A stretch of 64,000 nucleotides of DNA from Pteria penguin (GCA_035048485.1 CM068585.1:51193686-51257685); one strand, 5' to 3'. Positions 9,939 to 22,182 are shown, numbered from the stretch's first letter. Numbers and translations: made by a program. The notes: generated from the letters alone by a model not told the origin.

Positions 9939-11498
9939 TCAAAAAGCACAAAAAAAATATTCATAAAATTCGTACATCTGTCGTCTCCAGATACTACGTC
10001 TGTAGTTGTACGTTGGTGCCTTGTAGTTCGTTTTTCCTTTGGAACTTCTTGGGCCATTAGAGCGTTCCCGATTCCAAACTGACGTATATTCGCGGTCAAC
10101 ATTTTCATTCCAGTGACAGACTGCAAGTTCGCTTCGCACGCGATACCCATCATCTGTGAACGAAATTAACGAAATTAATTGTATTGTTGAAGCTTTCAAC
10201 ATAGTAAGAATCCTTCCCCATGACGAAGTCGCTGGCATTCTTATATAATGTCGAATTAGTTATTACGCCTCCGAGAAGGTTCCGCGACACGTCATCGGCG
10301 AGAACTTGTTGAGATGGTTCGTAGTTCGAATCCCTTTTACATCTCGATGATCTGTGACACCTCTCATGGTTGTTCTGGTAATAATCTAAGACATTGATGA
10401 GAAGCAGTCTTAGTTTCTCAGGGTCACTCTCGCAATTTTTGACAGCCCAATGACAATGTGTGGTGACAGACTCGACTTTATGCTGTAGAAGCACCGACCA
10501 AGTTTTATTCTTCAAATATAAAGGACCGCTTGAGACTTTTTTCATCGCTGCATTTGCCGATTTTACCCCGTGTCATAAATCGTTCTGGTTAACGGTACCA
10601 TGTGCATCTCTGACGAATTAATTTATTGACAGATTTCTGTCATGAGTATGGGTTTTTATCCATATGCCCGCATCTTCCACGGATTCATATATCCTCTGTG
10701 CCCCCAGAAGTTCGTGCCTTGCGATATAGGGTCATCTCGTTTTGTCACATGCTCACACCGAATGACGTTATGTGTTTTGTCGCCAATCGCAACTACACTC
10801 GTGTCTTTTGCATTTTTTCGCCAACCATGCTGAGCGTCCGTCATAATGTCAATTCCATCTCCAGGTGAAAAAGGAACTTTTCCCCCTAGAGCCAGACTAA
10901 TACTTTCTTCACATTCTTCTTTCACATGGGGGTTTTATATGCTTTTGAAGTATTGCCTTTGCTTTTGAACTCCCAACTTTCTGCACCCCGTGCCGTTCGT
11001 GAATCGAATGTAGTGTATAGGTAACATACCACTACACGTAAATCCATGATAAACCCTTTTGTTCACGAGATATTCCTTGTTTGCACGATAAGGTGATGAA
11101 GACCAAAGTATACTGTGGTTTTTTGTCACACTGCATTTCATATTTATGGCAGCTACATGCCCCTTCATCGTTAGTTTCCTCGCTTTGAGTTTGCCATCAC
11201 AAATGCAAACATGGTTTTCTACAACTTTTGTCAGCCGCCCTAACGAGGACTTTGTCGTCAAGAAAATTTGTTCGTTCGTCTCCTCTTTCTCACAACAAAG
11301 AAAAGTGTTCATTTCGCCTCCACTCAATTCACGTGTTTTAACATTTTCTCTTTGTTGCTCTAGACATGATTTTTCTGCATTGTTTGCAGGTTTGTTATAT
11401 TTTCGCACCAATATTCCTCGAACGTCCGAAAATAAATGTCCGAGCCGGTCAGTGATCTTAAGGTGATAACGCATAACATATAGGCCCGATATTGTCAT
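9939..11498 (-). pseudogene. Transposase-like ORF of a two-gene DNA transposon, decayed
   Basis: Read from 11,498 downwards, the frames give one protein. An N-terminal region contains VCICDGKLKARKLTMKGH, SILWSSSPYRANKEYL and HGFTCSGMLPIHYIRF. A core follows with DGIDIMTDAQHGWRKNAKD, VAIGDKTHNVIRCEHVTKR and HELLGAQRIYESVEDAGI, then HTHDRNLSIN (about 10,640). The C-terminal part has WAVKNCESDPEKLRLLL, SRCKRDSNYEPS and YYVESFNNTIN (about 10,180), then SELAVCHWNENVDREYTSV (about 10,100). Breaks seen are a TAA after QYFKSI, a one-base loss after DDPISQ, two stops in the 10,560-10,615 interval, and a frame change after YVESFNNT. I infer a DDE-type nuclease from TDAQHGW, HDRNLS and YVESFNN. I recall similar multicopy uncharacterised proteins in molluscs and corals. 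The superfamily is not assigned. Confidence 0.7.
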
Positions 11499-11520
11499 TT
11501 CCCGCGGTCTGCTTCACAAA

Positions 11521-12058
11521 ATGGCGTCAAGAATTTTAGAAGTTTCTGATGAGCAGTATTATGTAATTGAAGGCATTTTACGCCATTAGGATTGGATATG
11601 CCAACAACAAAAGAGGAAGATGTATCTTAGCATAAAACTTATGTGGATGTAGCAACTGACACAGATGACTTATGTGACACCGAACGCAATGAGAATTCAG
11701 TGTACCGTTTTGTGGTCGAACAAAACAATGAAAGAGAGGAATGTCCGTATTGTTTTTGTAAACCATGTATTACCTCTGAGGAAAACCGACAGTTTTGGTG
11801 GAAAGATGGTAGGGTAAAAAAAACAGCAGTCTACGCAAGGAATTATACAAAAAATTCTGGACTATGCTTTTTCACAGATTGGTTTTTAGTGATGATAGAT
11901 ATATAACTAAGAAACGGCTAGCTATAGATCGTCACCCAAGATTATGTCACTATGTTTGGCATCGTAGAGATATCATGCCGGATTGTGTTTTGAAACTAGT
12001 TCGTTGGTGGTTGCCGAATTTAGATAGCGATGAGTATATGGGACACATGTGGGAATAA
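11521..12058 (+). pseudogene. Accessory ORF of the same two-gene transposon, decayed
   Basis: Begins at an ATG (MASRILEVSDEQYY) only 22 bases from the minus-strand start at 11,498, so the two genes are divergent. A TAG falls after EGILRH. The main domain follows: EECPYCFCKPCITSEENRQF with a CxxCxCxxC cluster, then WWKDG (about 11,735-11,812). A frame change at the A-run 11,817-11,824 leads into LRKELYKKFWTMLFHR, SDDRYITKK, HYVWHRRDIMPD, CVLKLVRWWLPN and a terminal DEYMGHMWE before TAA at 12,058. The same CPYCFC..PCIT and MGHMWE signatures recur, in my memory, in uncharacterised cnidarian and mollusc proteins. A Zn-binding DNA- or protein-binding role is inferred. It is dead in this copy. Confidence 0.65.
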
Positions 12059-12479
12059 TACACAGGATTATACATTTTGATTTTACCGCATTACTACCTC
12101 TAGTATTTATTTATGACATTTTTTTTTTTGGATTTCAAACAAACTCTGTAGAATTCCGTGAGTTTTACGCTCACACTGAATTATTGGAACTTCCGTTGTA
12201 AATATACACGAAGACATTTCCATGGTAAACTCTACCCCCTTCTGTCATTCAGGGAAATTTGAATCTACGGAAGGCTTTGACTAGGAATGATATCATCTTT
12301 TTTGTGTTTTATGTTGTTTGGATATGGGAAATTTCTCTGGGAATAGGTAAGTAATAATGGAGGTAGCTTGCATGATCAGAAACAATAGCAACAGTTAATA
12401 TTTATAGAAGATATTCACAAAAAGGTCTTCTCGACATGAACCCTGTCAATAATTTGAGGAAACCATGTTCATTCGGAGC
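12059..12479. other. Unassigned, probable 3' flank of the two-gene transposon
   Basis: AT-rich with no open frame. I compared both flanks of the 9.9-12.1 kb gene pair for a terminal inverted repeat and did not find one. Confidence 0.35.
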
Positions 12480-12760
12480 TTCTCTCCTTTTATACTCGGC
12501 ACCCGGTCTTTAATGTTAAGTGAGGACTGTACCTCACTGTATGCCAGAGTGTGCTCTGAATGCGAAGATTTTGTCTTGAGAGCGGAGCTTCTTGCAACGA
12601 ATCTACATCTACTCTTTCAAGAATATATTGAGGAATATTTGAAATTGTCTCTAAGGAAGTTCCATGGTCGATATAGGGATCGGGTGCATTTTGAGATCCC
12701 CCTTTCATGAATGCGAGATGCTAATCGACATTTTGTGGCCTGACCATACAAACTTACCAA
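12480..12760 (+). pseudogene. Reverse transcriptase C-terminal fragment, decayed
   Basis: Frames give YARVCSECEDFVLRAELLAT (about 12,540-12,600), EYLKLSLRKFHGRYRDRV (about 12,635-12,690), EIPLS and, after a stop, MLIDILWPDH. These match the segment after FPIVNFP and YGVYISQLIRY in the RT family at 7.5 and 32.1 kb. A tail motif of the same family follows at 12,950, so the 3' end of one retroelement copy is represented. Confidence 0.65.
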
Positions 12761-12949
12761 CTTCGGGTTTTGAATATACTTGATTTGAAAAAATTTGTAT
12801 ACATACCAACATTTGTGCATATACATTTCAGTTCATCAGCATTTCATGCCGTGAATAGGATGATTTGACTTAGTGTCCCTGTCTCCTTGATGTTCTCATA
12901 TGTGTATATTTATTTATTTCCTCATCTTGAAACGTTTTTGCAAGTCTTT

Positions 12950-13100
12950 TGCGACAGTTGGTGCATGCAACCAGGAAACGATTACTCCTCCCGGACACCT
13001 GGTCATTCCTAGATTAAATTGAGTTTTTATCTCTCAGAACATAACGCTATACACGACATTGTCCTTTTATTCTATGGACTACCCTCCGGTACTTCGTTGT
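12950..13100 (+). repeat. Retroelement 3' tail motif copy 2
   Basis: Contains GCATGCAACCAGGAAACG, TTACTCCTCCCGGACACCTG, ATTGTCCTTTTATTCTATGG and CCCTCCGGTACTTCG. The copy at 48,600-48,790 in the same orientation shares all four landmarks with small differences. It follows the RT fragment at 12,480, which supports its being the element's 3' end. Confidence 0.6.
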
Positions 13101-13129
13101 TTACATATATGATAAACATTTTTAAATCA

Positions 13130-13205
13130 ATAATAGAACATTCAGAATAAATATAGAACATATATACCTTTCAATTTTGTGCACCAGATGCGCATGTCAA
13201 TTGAA
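13130..13205 (+). repeat. Dispersed repeat with GCGCAT core, 5' half only
   Basis: Matches the first half of the family seen at 56,590 and 49,290: AATATAGAACATATATACC then TTGTGCACCAGATGCGCATG. It diverges after that. Confidence 0.5.
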
Positions 13206-14022
13206 CCAATAATCAGGTGTTGACGGGCAATAAACCCATTTCTAGTGAAGCCCTCAAATTACAAGTTCAACAACTTATCTGCTACAACTTTCTACTCTTC
13301 TGAGTGTATTTATTAGGTTTTGTTTATTTATAGTTTTAGAATAAGTGAATTTGCTTAACGATGAATACATGCAATTTGATGTCTGATAAATACAGTTGCT
13401 GGGCAGCACTGGCTTAGAGGTTATAAACACTGACTCGGATTTCAGCTCCAACTCTTGCTCTAACTCGAGGTCATACTCCTAGGAGTATCTAGCTAAATTT
13501 TGAGGTTATAAAAGTTTTCGAGTACGTGCTCCTAGGAGTACGTTCTCAACTTTTCGAGTTCGTGCTCCGCGCTATTATTTTCGACGACACAAGCGACCTC
13601 AGGAAAAATTCCAATATGGCGACGTCCATTAGAGGAAGCGAAGACCGCAGTATTCTTCAGTTTCAAAGATGAGTAGATAATTTCTTGTCACTTTTTGATA
13701 TACAATAATACATATAATCTATATAAATCATTATCGGGTATCATCTTATATCGGCAGAGAAGTTTCGATATTAAAATGGCTGAAAAGGTCATCGATCTGT
13801 TGAATTCGATACCAGAAGAAGATAATGCAGGACAGACCTCGTCAGTGTCATCACCTGTTACGAAAATAAGAACGAAGTGGTCCCCTGACGAGGAAACTGT
13901 CATCATATCTGCAGTTTTAGACAGAGAAGAGACCTCTTTGGATATTTTAAAGGGACAGGGGCCATATCTGGGCAAGCAAGGAGGAGACAGGGATGGGAGG
14001 ATGTTGCTTGCATTCTGGATGC

Positions 14023-15450
14023 GTGAGAACATTATCCCATGTAACATTTCCCGTATCATGCCCATACAGTGATCGTTGTTTTCTGAAAAACCTGAACTTT
14101 CCTCAAATGACTTGACGTCAAATGCCCGCCATCACGCCTTTTGGCACACTTTTTCGTAATGGTATCATAAATAAATGGCCCGTCAAACATGATTTTAACT
14201 GTGACGTCACAATGAAAGTACGTAATGCTTAAAGTTGGATCTGCCGATCCCTCAATTGTTAGCAAAATCATGAAGGCAGATCTAGATAGAATTGGATCCA
14301 TCTAAGTTTTAGGGACCCAGACATCCTTGAAATATGATAAAAATGCTTCATTTGTAAATTTCAGATTTTTTATTTTTTTGTTTTTATTTTTTTTTTTTTT
14401 TTTTGCCACCATGAAAAAAAAATAATAAAGTGCATCTTCTTTTTCCAATACAATATATATTCAAAAATTGAGCATAATACTTCATATATGTTTTTTTATG
14501 CCACGCCATATATTGCCGGGGGCATATACTGTTGCACCCTGTCATTCCGCCATTCCGAAAACCTTGTCATTGCAACTCCTCCGAAACAAGAATTTCACCA
14601 AACTTCACATGTAGGTAGGGCAACATATGTAGATGTACATAAAGGGAGGCAACTCTGCTCAAAAAATTTGTTCAGGAGTTATGGGACTTTGAAATTAGAA
14701 AATGTGCATTTCATATGGCTGAACCTTGTTTGAATTTTCAAATATTAGTTCTTTGGCAATTATATTTCACTACCTTAGCTGCTAACGGGGGCATCTGTGT
14801 CGTATTGACGTATTAAAATTCTAGTTTTGTATTTTTTTTTGGGGGGGGGGCTGCATGTAGATCTAACGATGCTATCAGACATTCCTTTAGTATATATAGT
14901 CCTGTTAGGCCATTCCAATGGTAACACAGGAATAAATATTTAAAAAAAATTTGGCCAATACATCAACTGCAAACGTTCAGCAGAAGAATGTAGAAAAAAT
15001 ACAACAATGCCAAGCAAAGAGGTACATTTAATAAGTGAAATGTCATGACACAATTTTCTACAGTAAATCAATATAAGTATTTCGAGATGGAGGGGTGGGA
15101 AGCATAATTCCTTTAATTCGCATATATTTATACTGACATTGTATTCTAAGAAAACAGATACTAATAGTCGACTTGCATGTATATGTTTATATTATTATAC
15201 AGTGACAATTGTTTGTTAGAATTATATTAAAATGATCGATGTTCTGTATGAAATGATGAATTTGCCATACATAAAAAGAATATTCACTGAAACTTTAAGA
15301 CATAATCATGAAATATCTAGAATCTTTATCCTTTTTTTATTTAATTCTGAAGATGATTGATTGGTTGATTGATTTTTGTTTTACGCGTCAAACGCGTTGA
15401 ATAATTACGTCATTATTGTGCTCGTGCTACAGTAGCATTTATGGAAAATA
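14023..15450. other. Intron sequence of the Myb-like gene, nothing coding
   Basis: Contains A and T runs (14,377-14,404) and a G run (14,838-14,850). A stretch near 14,530-14,700 with CATTGCAACTCCTCCGAAAC resembles 18,650-18,790 (TCTTGCAACTCCTCCATAAC) and is a dispersed repeat. I found no exon. Confidence 0.4.
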
Positions 15451-15454
15451 AACA

Positions 15455-15735
15455 CGATTGGTCAATTGATTGATTTTTGTTTAACGTCACACCACGAATA
15501 TTTCACGTATATGGTGACGGCATCTGTCTGATGCGAGGCATACGAATTTTTGACCTTTGCAACGGACCCACCCGAAGCAGTGAGGGATCTTTAACGTGCC
15601 ATGCATACCACGACAAGGGGCCTCGGTTTTTACTGTCTCATCCGAAAGACAGGACACCGGCATGACCAGAGCGGGACTCGAACCCCGGCTTCCCGATCAG
15701 GAGTCCGACGCGATACCACATGGCCACGCCGGCTT
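15455..15735 (-). repeat. tRNA-derived SINE, near full length
   Basis: Read on the minus strand it begins GCCGGCGTGGCCATGTGGTA and has a B-box-like GGGGTTCGAGTCCCGC. The body CTTTCGGATGAGACAGTAAA, CACGTTAAAGATCCCTCACT and GCTTCGGGTGGGTCCGTTGC follows, and the tail is GTGACGTTAAACAAAAATCA. Copies are at 21,670 (plus) and 33,450 (minus). It lies in the Myb-like gene intron. Confidence 0.85.
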
Positions 15736-16255
15736 CTGAAGATGACATACTCTTGAGGGGATAACTGTTTACCATGAATTCCTACATGTGTATGTACATG
15801 TAAACATTTCTTAGTTAAATTTGTTTTCTGAATACTTTTATGAGAGCTATTGAATTAATAACATCGTAGCAAATAACTGAAAGTTGTTGAATATTTATAT
15901 TTATTCAATTTTGAAGCAAAAGAGAAGATTGATTGCATTAAAAAAGAAAGTATGAAAACTTGAGGGAGGCAATTGACAATGAAGCTGACAGAGGTCGAGG
16001 AGGCCCTGTTGGATAGACAAGATGGTCGACCAAGTCTGTTTGGACTTGGTGCTGGCTTTGACAGTGATGGTAATAAAAATAAGATAATTTGAGAGTATTT
16101 TGTAAGGATATATTCTTGGTAATCATTTGAAGCTTGTATTTTGCCATCTTACATGTCATTATATAAAAAAGATTAGACTACTAAGTCGTAGCAAAAACAT
16201 TACACATATTAGTAATGATGCATTTTTTTAATCATTTTCTGGTAATTAATTAGGG

Positions 16256-16416
16256 GTTACCATGCGAGTGTTTTGCAAAAACTGACAGGTATCGGCGATT
16301 ACCCTGTCAGAAATTGAGTTTCACTGCGAGGCGTTAGCCGAACTGTAAAACGGAAATTTCTGACAGGGTATTCACCGATACCCTGTCAATTTTTGTAAAA
16401 CTCGAGCATGCTAACC
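16256..16416. repeat. Foldback MITE with CTGACAGG arms
   Basis: Imperfect inverted halves: GGTTACCATGCGAGTGTTTT with CTGACAGGTATCGG on the left, and CCGATACCCTGTCA with TTGTAAAACTCGAGCATGCT on the right. Inner arms CCTGTCAGAAATT and AATTTCTGACAGG also pair. It sits in an intron of the Myb-like gene, next to the MITE at 16,419. Confidence 0.7.
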
Positions 16417-16418
16417 CC

Positions 16419-16654
16419 ATTCTAATGCATTTGACAAAAATAATTACATCTAGAGGCACAGAGTTATGGTTTCCTCAGCCAAGTCGCTAATCACAGTCAT
16501 TTTAAAAACTGTAGGGTATCGTGACGTCACAAATCAGAAGTTTCAGAGTATCATGACGTCATATAAAAAAATGCAGGGGTATCGTAAATACCCTTGCAGT
16601 TTTTAAATCGGTCAGCCAATGAGATGGCGTGTTACAAACAAAATGCATTAGAAT
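16419..16654. repeat. MITE with ATTCTAATGCATTT ends
   Basis: ATTCTAATGCATTTG at the left and AAAATGCATTAGAAT at the right form terminal inverted repeats about 236 bases apart. Internally there are two TGACGTCA sites and a GGGTATCGT motif repeated in both orientations. Confidence 0.7.
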
Positions 16655-18208
16655 TTAAGATAAACAGTACAATCATTCCCATGGATATCAGATTTGTTAG
16701 TATTAAGGTTGTACAAAAGGGAAAGGAATGATATGTTTGTACATTCAAATCATTAAATAGCATTTGTTCTCTTATAATTTTGTTAAAAAATCTTTTCAAA
16801 GCTCACTCAGGAACATTCGACAGTGGATCCAAAGTAGGTAAGAATTAATTTTTACAAGATTCGAGACATACCTGAGTAATGTCTGTTGTTACTCTGTATG
16901 CTTTATGTCCTGTTGCTGACTAAGTGACTAAAGTATCAAATAAGTATTAGTTTCACTTAAGAAAATCCTGACACTTGGTAGAGATGATTTAAGGTGATCT
17001 TTATCAACTCTGTCCAGCATAGACTTCCCACAGTTTTTACTTGCAACAATGAAATCTTTACATGTATATTAAAAAAGAAATAAAGTGATATGTAAGAAAT
17101 GAATTGATTTGCTATTTCTCAATTTCATTTCAGTTGAAACTCTAAAAAAGAACCCAAGTGTACATGTAGAACAGTCAAAAGATCTTAACAAGGATAAAGG
17201 TAATGCCAAATCCTAGGTAATCATTTGAAGGAAATTTACTGCTTTAAAATTTAAGTACAAGCACCATAAGTAGCATGGACATTACTGCATCTAAAAATCT
17301 GAAATAAGAAAAGTAAGCAATGAAAACATGATGAACTTTATATTCTTTTAAATATTCTTTTATTCATGTAACATTATATGTCCTAACCTCATACTTTAGA
17401 TTTTAGCAAAATGGCATCTGTCTGACTTTAGCGTACGAGTATTTTGGACGACCTGTAACAGTTAGCAATTTAGGTCTATAGATTTTTTATGTCTGCATGT
17501 CTGTCCATCCGTCTGTCTGTTAACATTTTGGTTTAAATTTCTGGTTGAAGCAAAATCTCAGAAACTAGAATACATTTACTTCACACATAATTTCCTTATG
17601 ACCAGCCTTTCAAATTATGTCATGACTTGTGACCTAGTGGCCATGTACTAGTAGTGATCTACTTCTAAAAACATTAACTTTGGCTATATCTTTTGAAACA
17701 ATAGGGTTAGGGCTGTGATACGTCACACGTAAATTCTTTATGATGAGTGCTTTCAATTGATTTCATAACTTTTGACGTTAACCATTGATAAAACAACATA
17801 AGATGAAAATAGTCTTTATGACTCAATCGTTAATCTCTCAGAGGCTATTTTATAGACCAATACCGGTAGTCATTCATAAGATATATTTTAGACATATGCA
17901 CATAATGGATGATCTTCAGAGTTATTTTATATCATTAAGATCTCAATACTTACTTGGGGCGTTAAGTTTAAGAAAAAACATATTTTTTAGCTGTAATTTT
18001 TCCTTTTGAAACTTTATAGTTTAAATTATTGCTCATTTATTTATGATGTAAAAGAAGCCTTACAGAAGAAAAACTGTCAGAAGACACGAAGAGAATCAAA
18101 CTTCATCAAATAAAATTGGAATTAGAAATAATAAAATTAGAAAAAGAAATAGAAATGTTGGACGCTAAAACTAAGTATCATAAGAGCATGACAAGTAATG
18201 AATCATAA

Positions 18209-19061
18209 CACACAACTTATAGGCCAGAGAGAAAAGTATATGCGTTTCTCAGGTGATCAGTATAGACCCATTTTGTCATAGCATTTCGTCAGTGTGTCTG
18301 TCCTTTTTTTGTAAACGTTACACATTTTTAACTTCTGTTAGTTCTAAACTGACAGGTTGTGATCTTGGTATTCTTGTAGTCGTACCTGGTAATTGAAACT
18401 CTACATAGGTTGTGTTTTTAATTCAGATATGTCAACAGATGGCACCACATAGACCAAGGTATGCCAATAAGAGTACCTTCCTTTTGAAAATCTTCTCCAA
18501 AAGAGATGCATAAATTAAACAAGCCAATGTCATTTTAATGTACTAGGGGATGCAAGATTAAAGATTGTTTAAATCATTCAAGTAGGAAAAATACCTCGAA
18601 GTTATAGTATTGCACCTCGCAGTCATTGTGTTCATCTGTCATTCTGTCATGATACTGTTTGTTCTTGCAACTCCTCCATAACACTTGGGGAAGATTTTAA
18701 TGAACCTTGGTACAAAGAACGCAATCTGTAGATGTGCATATTGTAAGGGGAATCCTAAATATTTTAAGAAGTTATAGCCCTTAGACTACATGTACTGTTA
18801 AGAAAATATCTTTTGAAAATTTTCCTGCATGCAAAGGCATACATAGCATAGTAATACATTTAGTTCTTTATGTCTTTTTGGATTTTGTCAGTTTTGCTTC
18901 TTTTCAAGTTAAAAATAGTTTTTCTAGAAATAAACAGCTTTTGTACATTTTGTGCAGTGACTCAGGTAGGGAGTATGGACCATAGGACTCCTCTTCATGT
19001 AATTTCCTAATTTTCCTCTGTGGAAATTGTTAGCAATTATTTATATTTCTTCTTACTCATT
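18209..19061. other. Space between the convergent Harbinger genes
   Basis: About 850 bases between the Myb-like stop and the transposase stop. It holds one dispersed repeat (about 18,650-18,790) and no exon. Confidence 0.4.
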
Positions 19062-20528
19062 TCATGAAAAGAAGGATTGTACAATATGAGCTCTTAAAGC
19101 TGTAACATCTCCACCAGGCATATTCTGTTTTGTTGAATGGACAATAGTCTCTGTGAGACAAGGTTGGTCAAGAACCTCTTTCCTCTCTATGCCATATTTA
19201 TGCAGGGTCACAGCAGCCGTTATGTAAATAACAACTTTTTCTGGACTAACTCGGAGAAGTTGAAGACACTGAAACCTTTTCTTTAAGAACCCGAATGTCT
19301 GCTCAGTGAGAACTCTGGTCCTACAGTGGGCTGTGTTGTATTTCTTTTGAGCTTCTCCAACAGGGTTAATAAATGGAGTCATGAGAATAGTCCTACATTG
19401 ATATCCAGAATCACCAAGTAGGAATCCATCATGTTCACCTGATGAATATGACGTAAAAGTTAACTGATATGACTTAACAATTAAAAAGGGTGCTCTTCTA
19501 AATATTATTATATTGTTTCATTACAATTATAACTAAAATATGTATCATCTCTTATTTTGAAGCCATATGCAGTGAATTTTGAACCTTTTCATATTTATTA
19601 AATTTGGATAGTTAGAAATTTAAGACTGGTGACTTCCGATAACATGTTACTCAAATGGAATCAAAGGAATGAGGTTCGCCAGCTGTAAGTGTCCACTTCG
19701 AGTTTTACACGATGTACATTTCTTAAATAAGAAAAGATCTGAAACATTCCAAGTGTATTATGGGGTATGACTTCAGTTTTATCGTAGTTGATAATGCAAA
19801 TTTTCATCATATATCACTGATATTATTACAAATATATGAATTTCAGCATTTGATTTCACTGAAGAAGCATCAATAGATGAACTATTCTTAATAATTTCCT
19901 CACTTAAGGCAATAATCATAGTAAAGCAAAAGATTGAAAGATAAGATTTTACTTAAAAATGGAAGATAAACCTCTAGGGTATACCTCATACAAAGTCTGG
20001 GTCATCTCAATGTTTAAGAATGAATTCCATTGGGGATTTAATAGAAAAGCTTTCCTTTTAGTAAAGTTGTTAGGTACATGTATTACTATAATTTATATTT
20101 CACTACATGCATTTGACTAAAACTAATTGAGAATTTAAGAAGATACATACCTTGCTCAAACTGTTGATACAGTGCCGACATTCTGAATATTCTATTATCA
20201 TGGGTTACACCTGGCCAGTTATAGGACAAACTAGTGATTCTGAACTGAGGGTCACACACTATCTGCAAAGAAATGTGTATGAAAACTTTCAACTACTGTA
20301 TCATTATCATCATGGAGTATCATTCAATTTAAGCTGTATTCATGGTGCATGGTTTGTTTGTCAATGAAACTGATATACACTGTATTATCTAAATACAAAT
20401 AGTGATATATTGTGTACCTGTACATTCATGAAAGTTCTTCCTATTCACGAAGTCTGCCTCTTGGGGCCCTGATGGTTTTGTTATTCTGACGTGAGTACCA
20501 TCTATGCATCCCAATACCCTTGGAAATC

Positions 20529-21055
20529 CTACAAGAAGAGAATCTATAACCAGAAGTAGGACAGAAGAAGATGGAAAAATTTGATTTCATGTGCAGTTAG
20601 AAAAAATGGAAATCCCCTATGATAACAATAAAGCTGTTAAGATTTATATGCCAAAAAAAGGACAAAATTTAATTACTTTCTGGGAATAACCCCCCAATAA
20701 ATCTACTTAATGCCCTCATAATAACAGATTCAGCGACATCTAGATTTCTAGCCTGTCTGTCCACAAGTGGCATGCATACTCAACTAATGGAACTCTTTCA
20801 AATGACACCAAAGTCAATGGCCTTGTGACCTTTAACTAAAAATAGTTGTTTTCAACTTTGTGCTGACAAGGGCATTCATGTTTTACAAACACATCTTTAT
20901 CGTTCAATAATTCACCATATTTTTATACCCTGTAAATTAAGTTTGGAAATTACCCAGTTTGCCTGTCCTTCAAGTTAACTTTGAACATTCAGCATTACAA
21001 GTAAATGTTGATTCCAAAATATTTGACCTCTTGAACTTGGACTTCACATGTTCTT
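20529..21055. other. Intron 1 of the Harbinger transposase, nothing coding
   Basis: Searched for further transposase exons; none seen. Confidence 0.4.
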
Positions 21056-21205
21056 AAGCCTATGTGGCCTTTTGGATGAGGTGTGATTCCTGCCCTAGGC
21101 ACACTGGTGATCTGTCTTTTGGATGAGACAGTAAAACCCGAGGTCACCATATACGTGAAATAGCCATGGAGTGACGTAACACAATAATCAATCAATCACC
21201 TGTAA
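21056..21205 (+). repeat. SINE fragment (body and tail)
   Basis: Contains CTGTCTTTTGGATGAGACAG, then the tail CACCATATACGTGAAAT and CAATAATCAATCAATC. The tRNA-like head is lost and the middle is deleted relative to 21,670. Confidence 0.7.
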
Positions 21206-21664
21206 TTTCAAACGCCTATTTCTAGAGTAAAATGTTTACGTAAATGTTTTATGAGCGTTCACCACTAAAGGAGAAGGTTCATTAACTATCAATTTTGGCC
21301 CTGTCTCTGTTTCTTATTAAATTTTCAGGGATATATATACAATATTTCTATTTTTTAAAAAACTACATTTTACAAAAATCGACTGAAAATCAAGCGAGTA
21401 ATGTTTATCAAGAGAACGTAAGGTATGACGTTTAACTAAAGTATTTTGACGTCATGACGTTCGAAAAGAATGCGTACTGTCGTAAAGGAATTTGTTTCCG
21501 TGTTCGTTAAGTGTTAGACGGTAGATTGGGATTTCAAGTCATATTCAAAGCTTGTGTTCCGAATCAGTACAGACATAATCATGAGTATTAAGTAAATTCT
21601 TGGACATAGCAGACTTTTTGCTGAGTGTGACGTTCAACAATACATACATCAAATCTGAAGGCTG

Positions 21665-21930
21665 TTGAATCCGGCGTGGCCTAGAAGTATTGCGCTTGCC
21701 TCCTGATCGGGAGGCCGGGGTTCGGGTCTCGCTCTGGTCATGCCGGTATCCTGTCTTTTGGATGAGACAGTAAAAACCGAGGCCCCGTATCGTGGTATGC
21801 ATAGCACGTTAAAGATCCCTCACTGCTTCGGGTGGGTCCGTTGCAAAGGCCCGCATCAGGCAGATGCCGTCACCATATACGTGAAATGTTCATGGTGTGA
21901 CGTTAAACAAAAATCAATTAATCTGAAACT
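21665..21930 (+). repeat. tRNA-derived SINE, near full length
   Basis: Head TCCGGCGTGGCCTAGAAGTA, B-box-like GGGGTTCGGGTCTCGC, body TTTTGGATGAGACAGTAAAA and CACGTTAAAGATCCCTCACT, and tail GTGACGTTAAACAAAAATCA. Same family as 15,455 and 33,450. Confidence 0.85.
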
Positions 21931-22017
21931 GTTGTTTCGTCATCTCTGTTATTTAGAAAAACAAAATATTATTAAAACCAAACAGTTTACTCTAGGTGCC
22001 TATTTGAATAAGTTGAA

Positions 22018-22182
22018 GCAGCGAGGGGTCTTTTACGTCCCACGCCTCTCGTGACACGGGGCATCAGTTTTCATTGTCTCATCCGAAAGACAGAACATCG
22101 CAGTGACCGCTGCTGGAATCGAATCAAGGACCTCTTGATCACAAGACAAGATCCTTAACTACTGAGCCACACTGGTTCGGGC
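22018..22182 (-). repeat. tRNA-derived SINE head, related subfamily
   Basis: On the minus strand: CGAACCAGTGTGGCTCAGTA, then TTGATTCGATTCCAGCAGCG as B box, then TTTCGGATGAGACAATGAAA and a body ending in CCCCTCGCTGC. Related to, but distinct from, the 21,665 copy. Confidence 0.7.

Larger units (their letters stand above)
13776..18208 (+). pseudogene. Harbinger Myb/SANT-like accessory protein gene, inactivated
   Basis: Exon 1 (13,776-14,022) starts MAEKVIDLL and carries a Myb/SANT-like domain: KIRTKWSPDEETVIISAVLD and, after a one-base frame change near 13,940, YFKGTGA and ARRRQGWEDVACILDA. Its donor is ATGC then GTGAGA. The next exon seen (about 15,917-16,069) gives KEKIDCIKKE, a TGA where the family has a Gly codon (KTG-G), then LTEVEEALLDRQDGRPSLFG. 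Exons 16,811-16,837, 17,134-17,199 and 18,066-18,208 all join in phase 1 at clean AG/GT sites. The last one encodes a charged coiled coil (RIKLHQIKLELEIIKLEKEI) ending at TAA. At least one middle exon is missing. In Harbinger elements this protein binds the element ends and brings the transposase to the nucleus. It is dead here: one frameshift and one nonsense codon. Confidence 0.75.
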
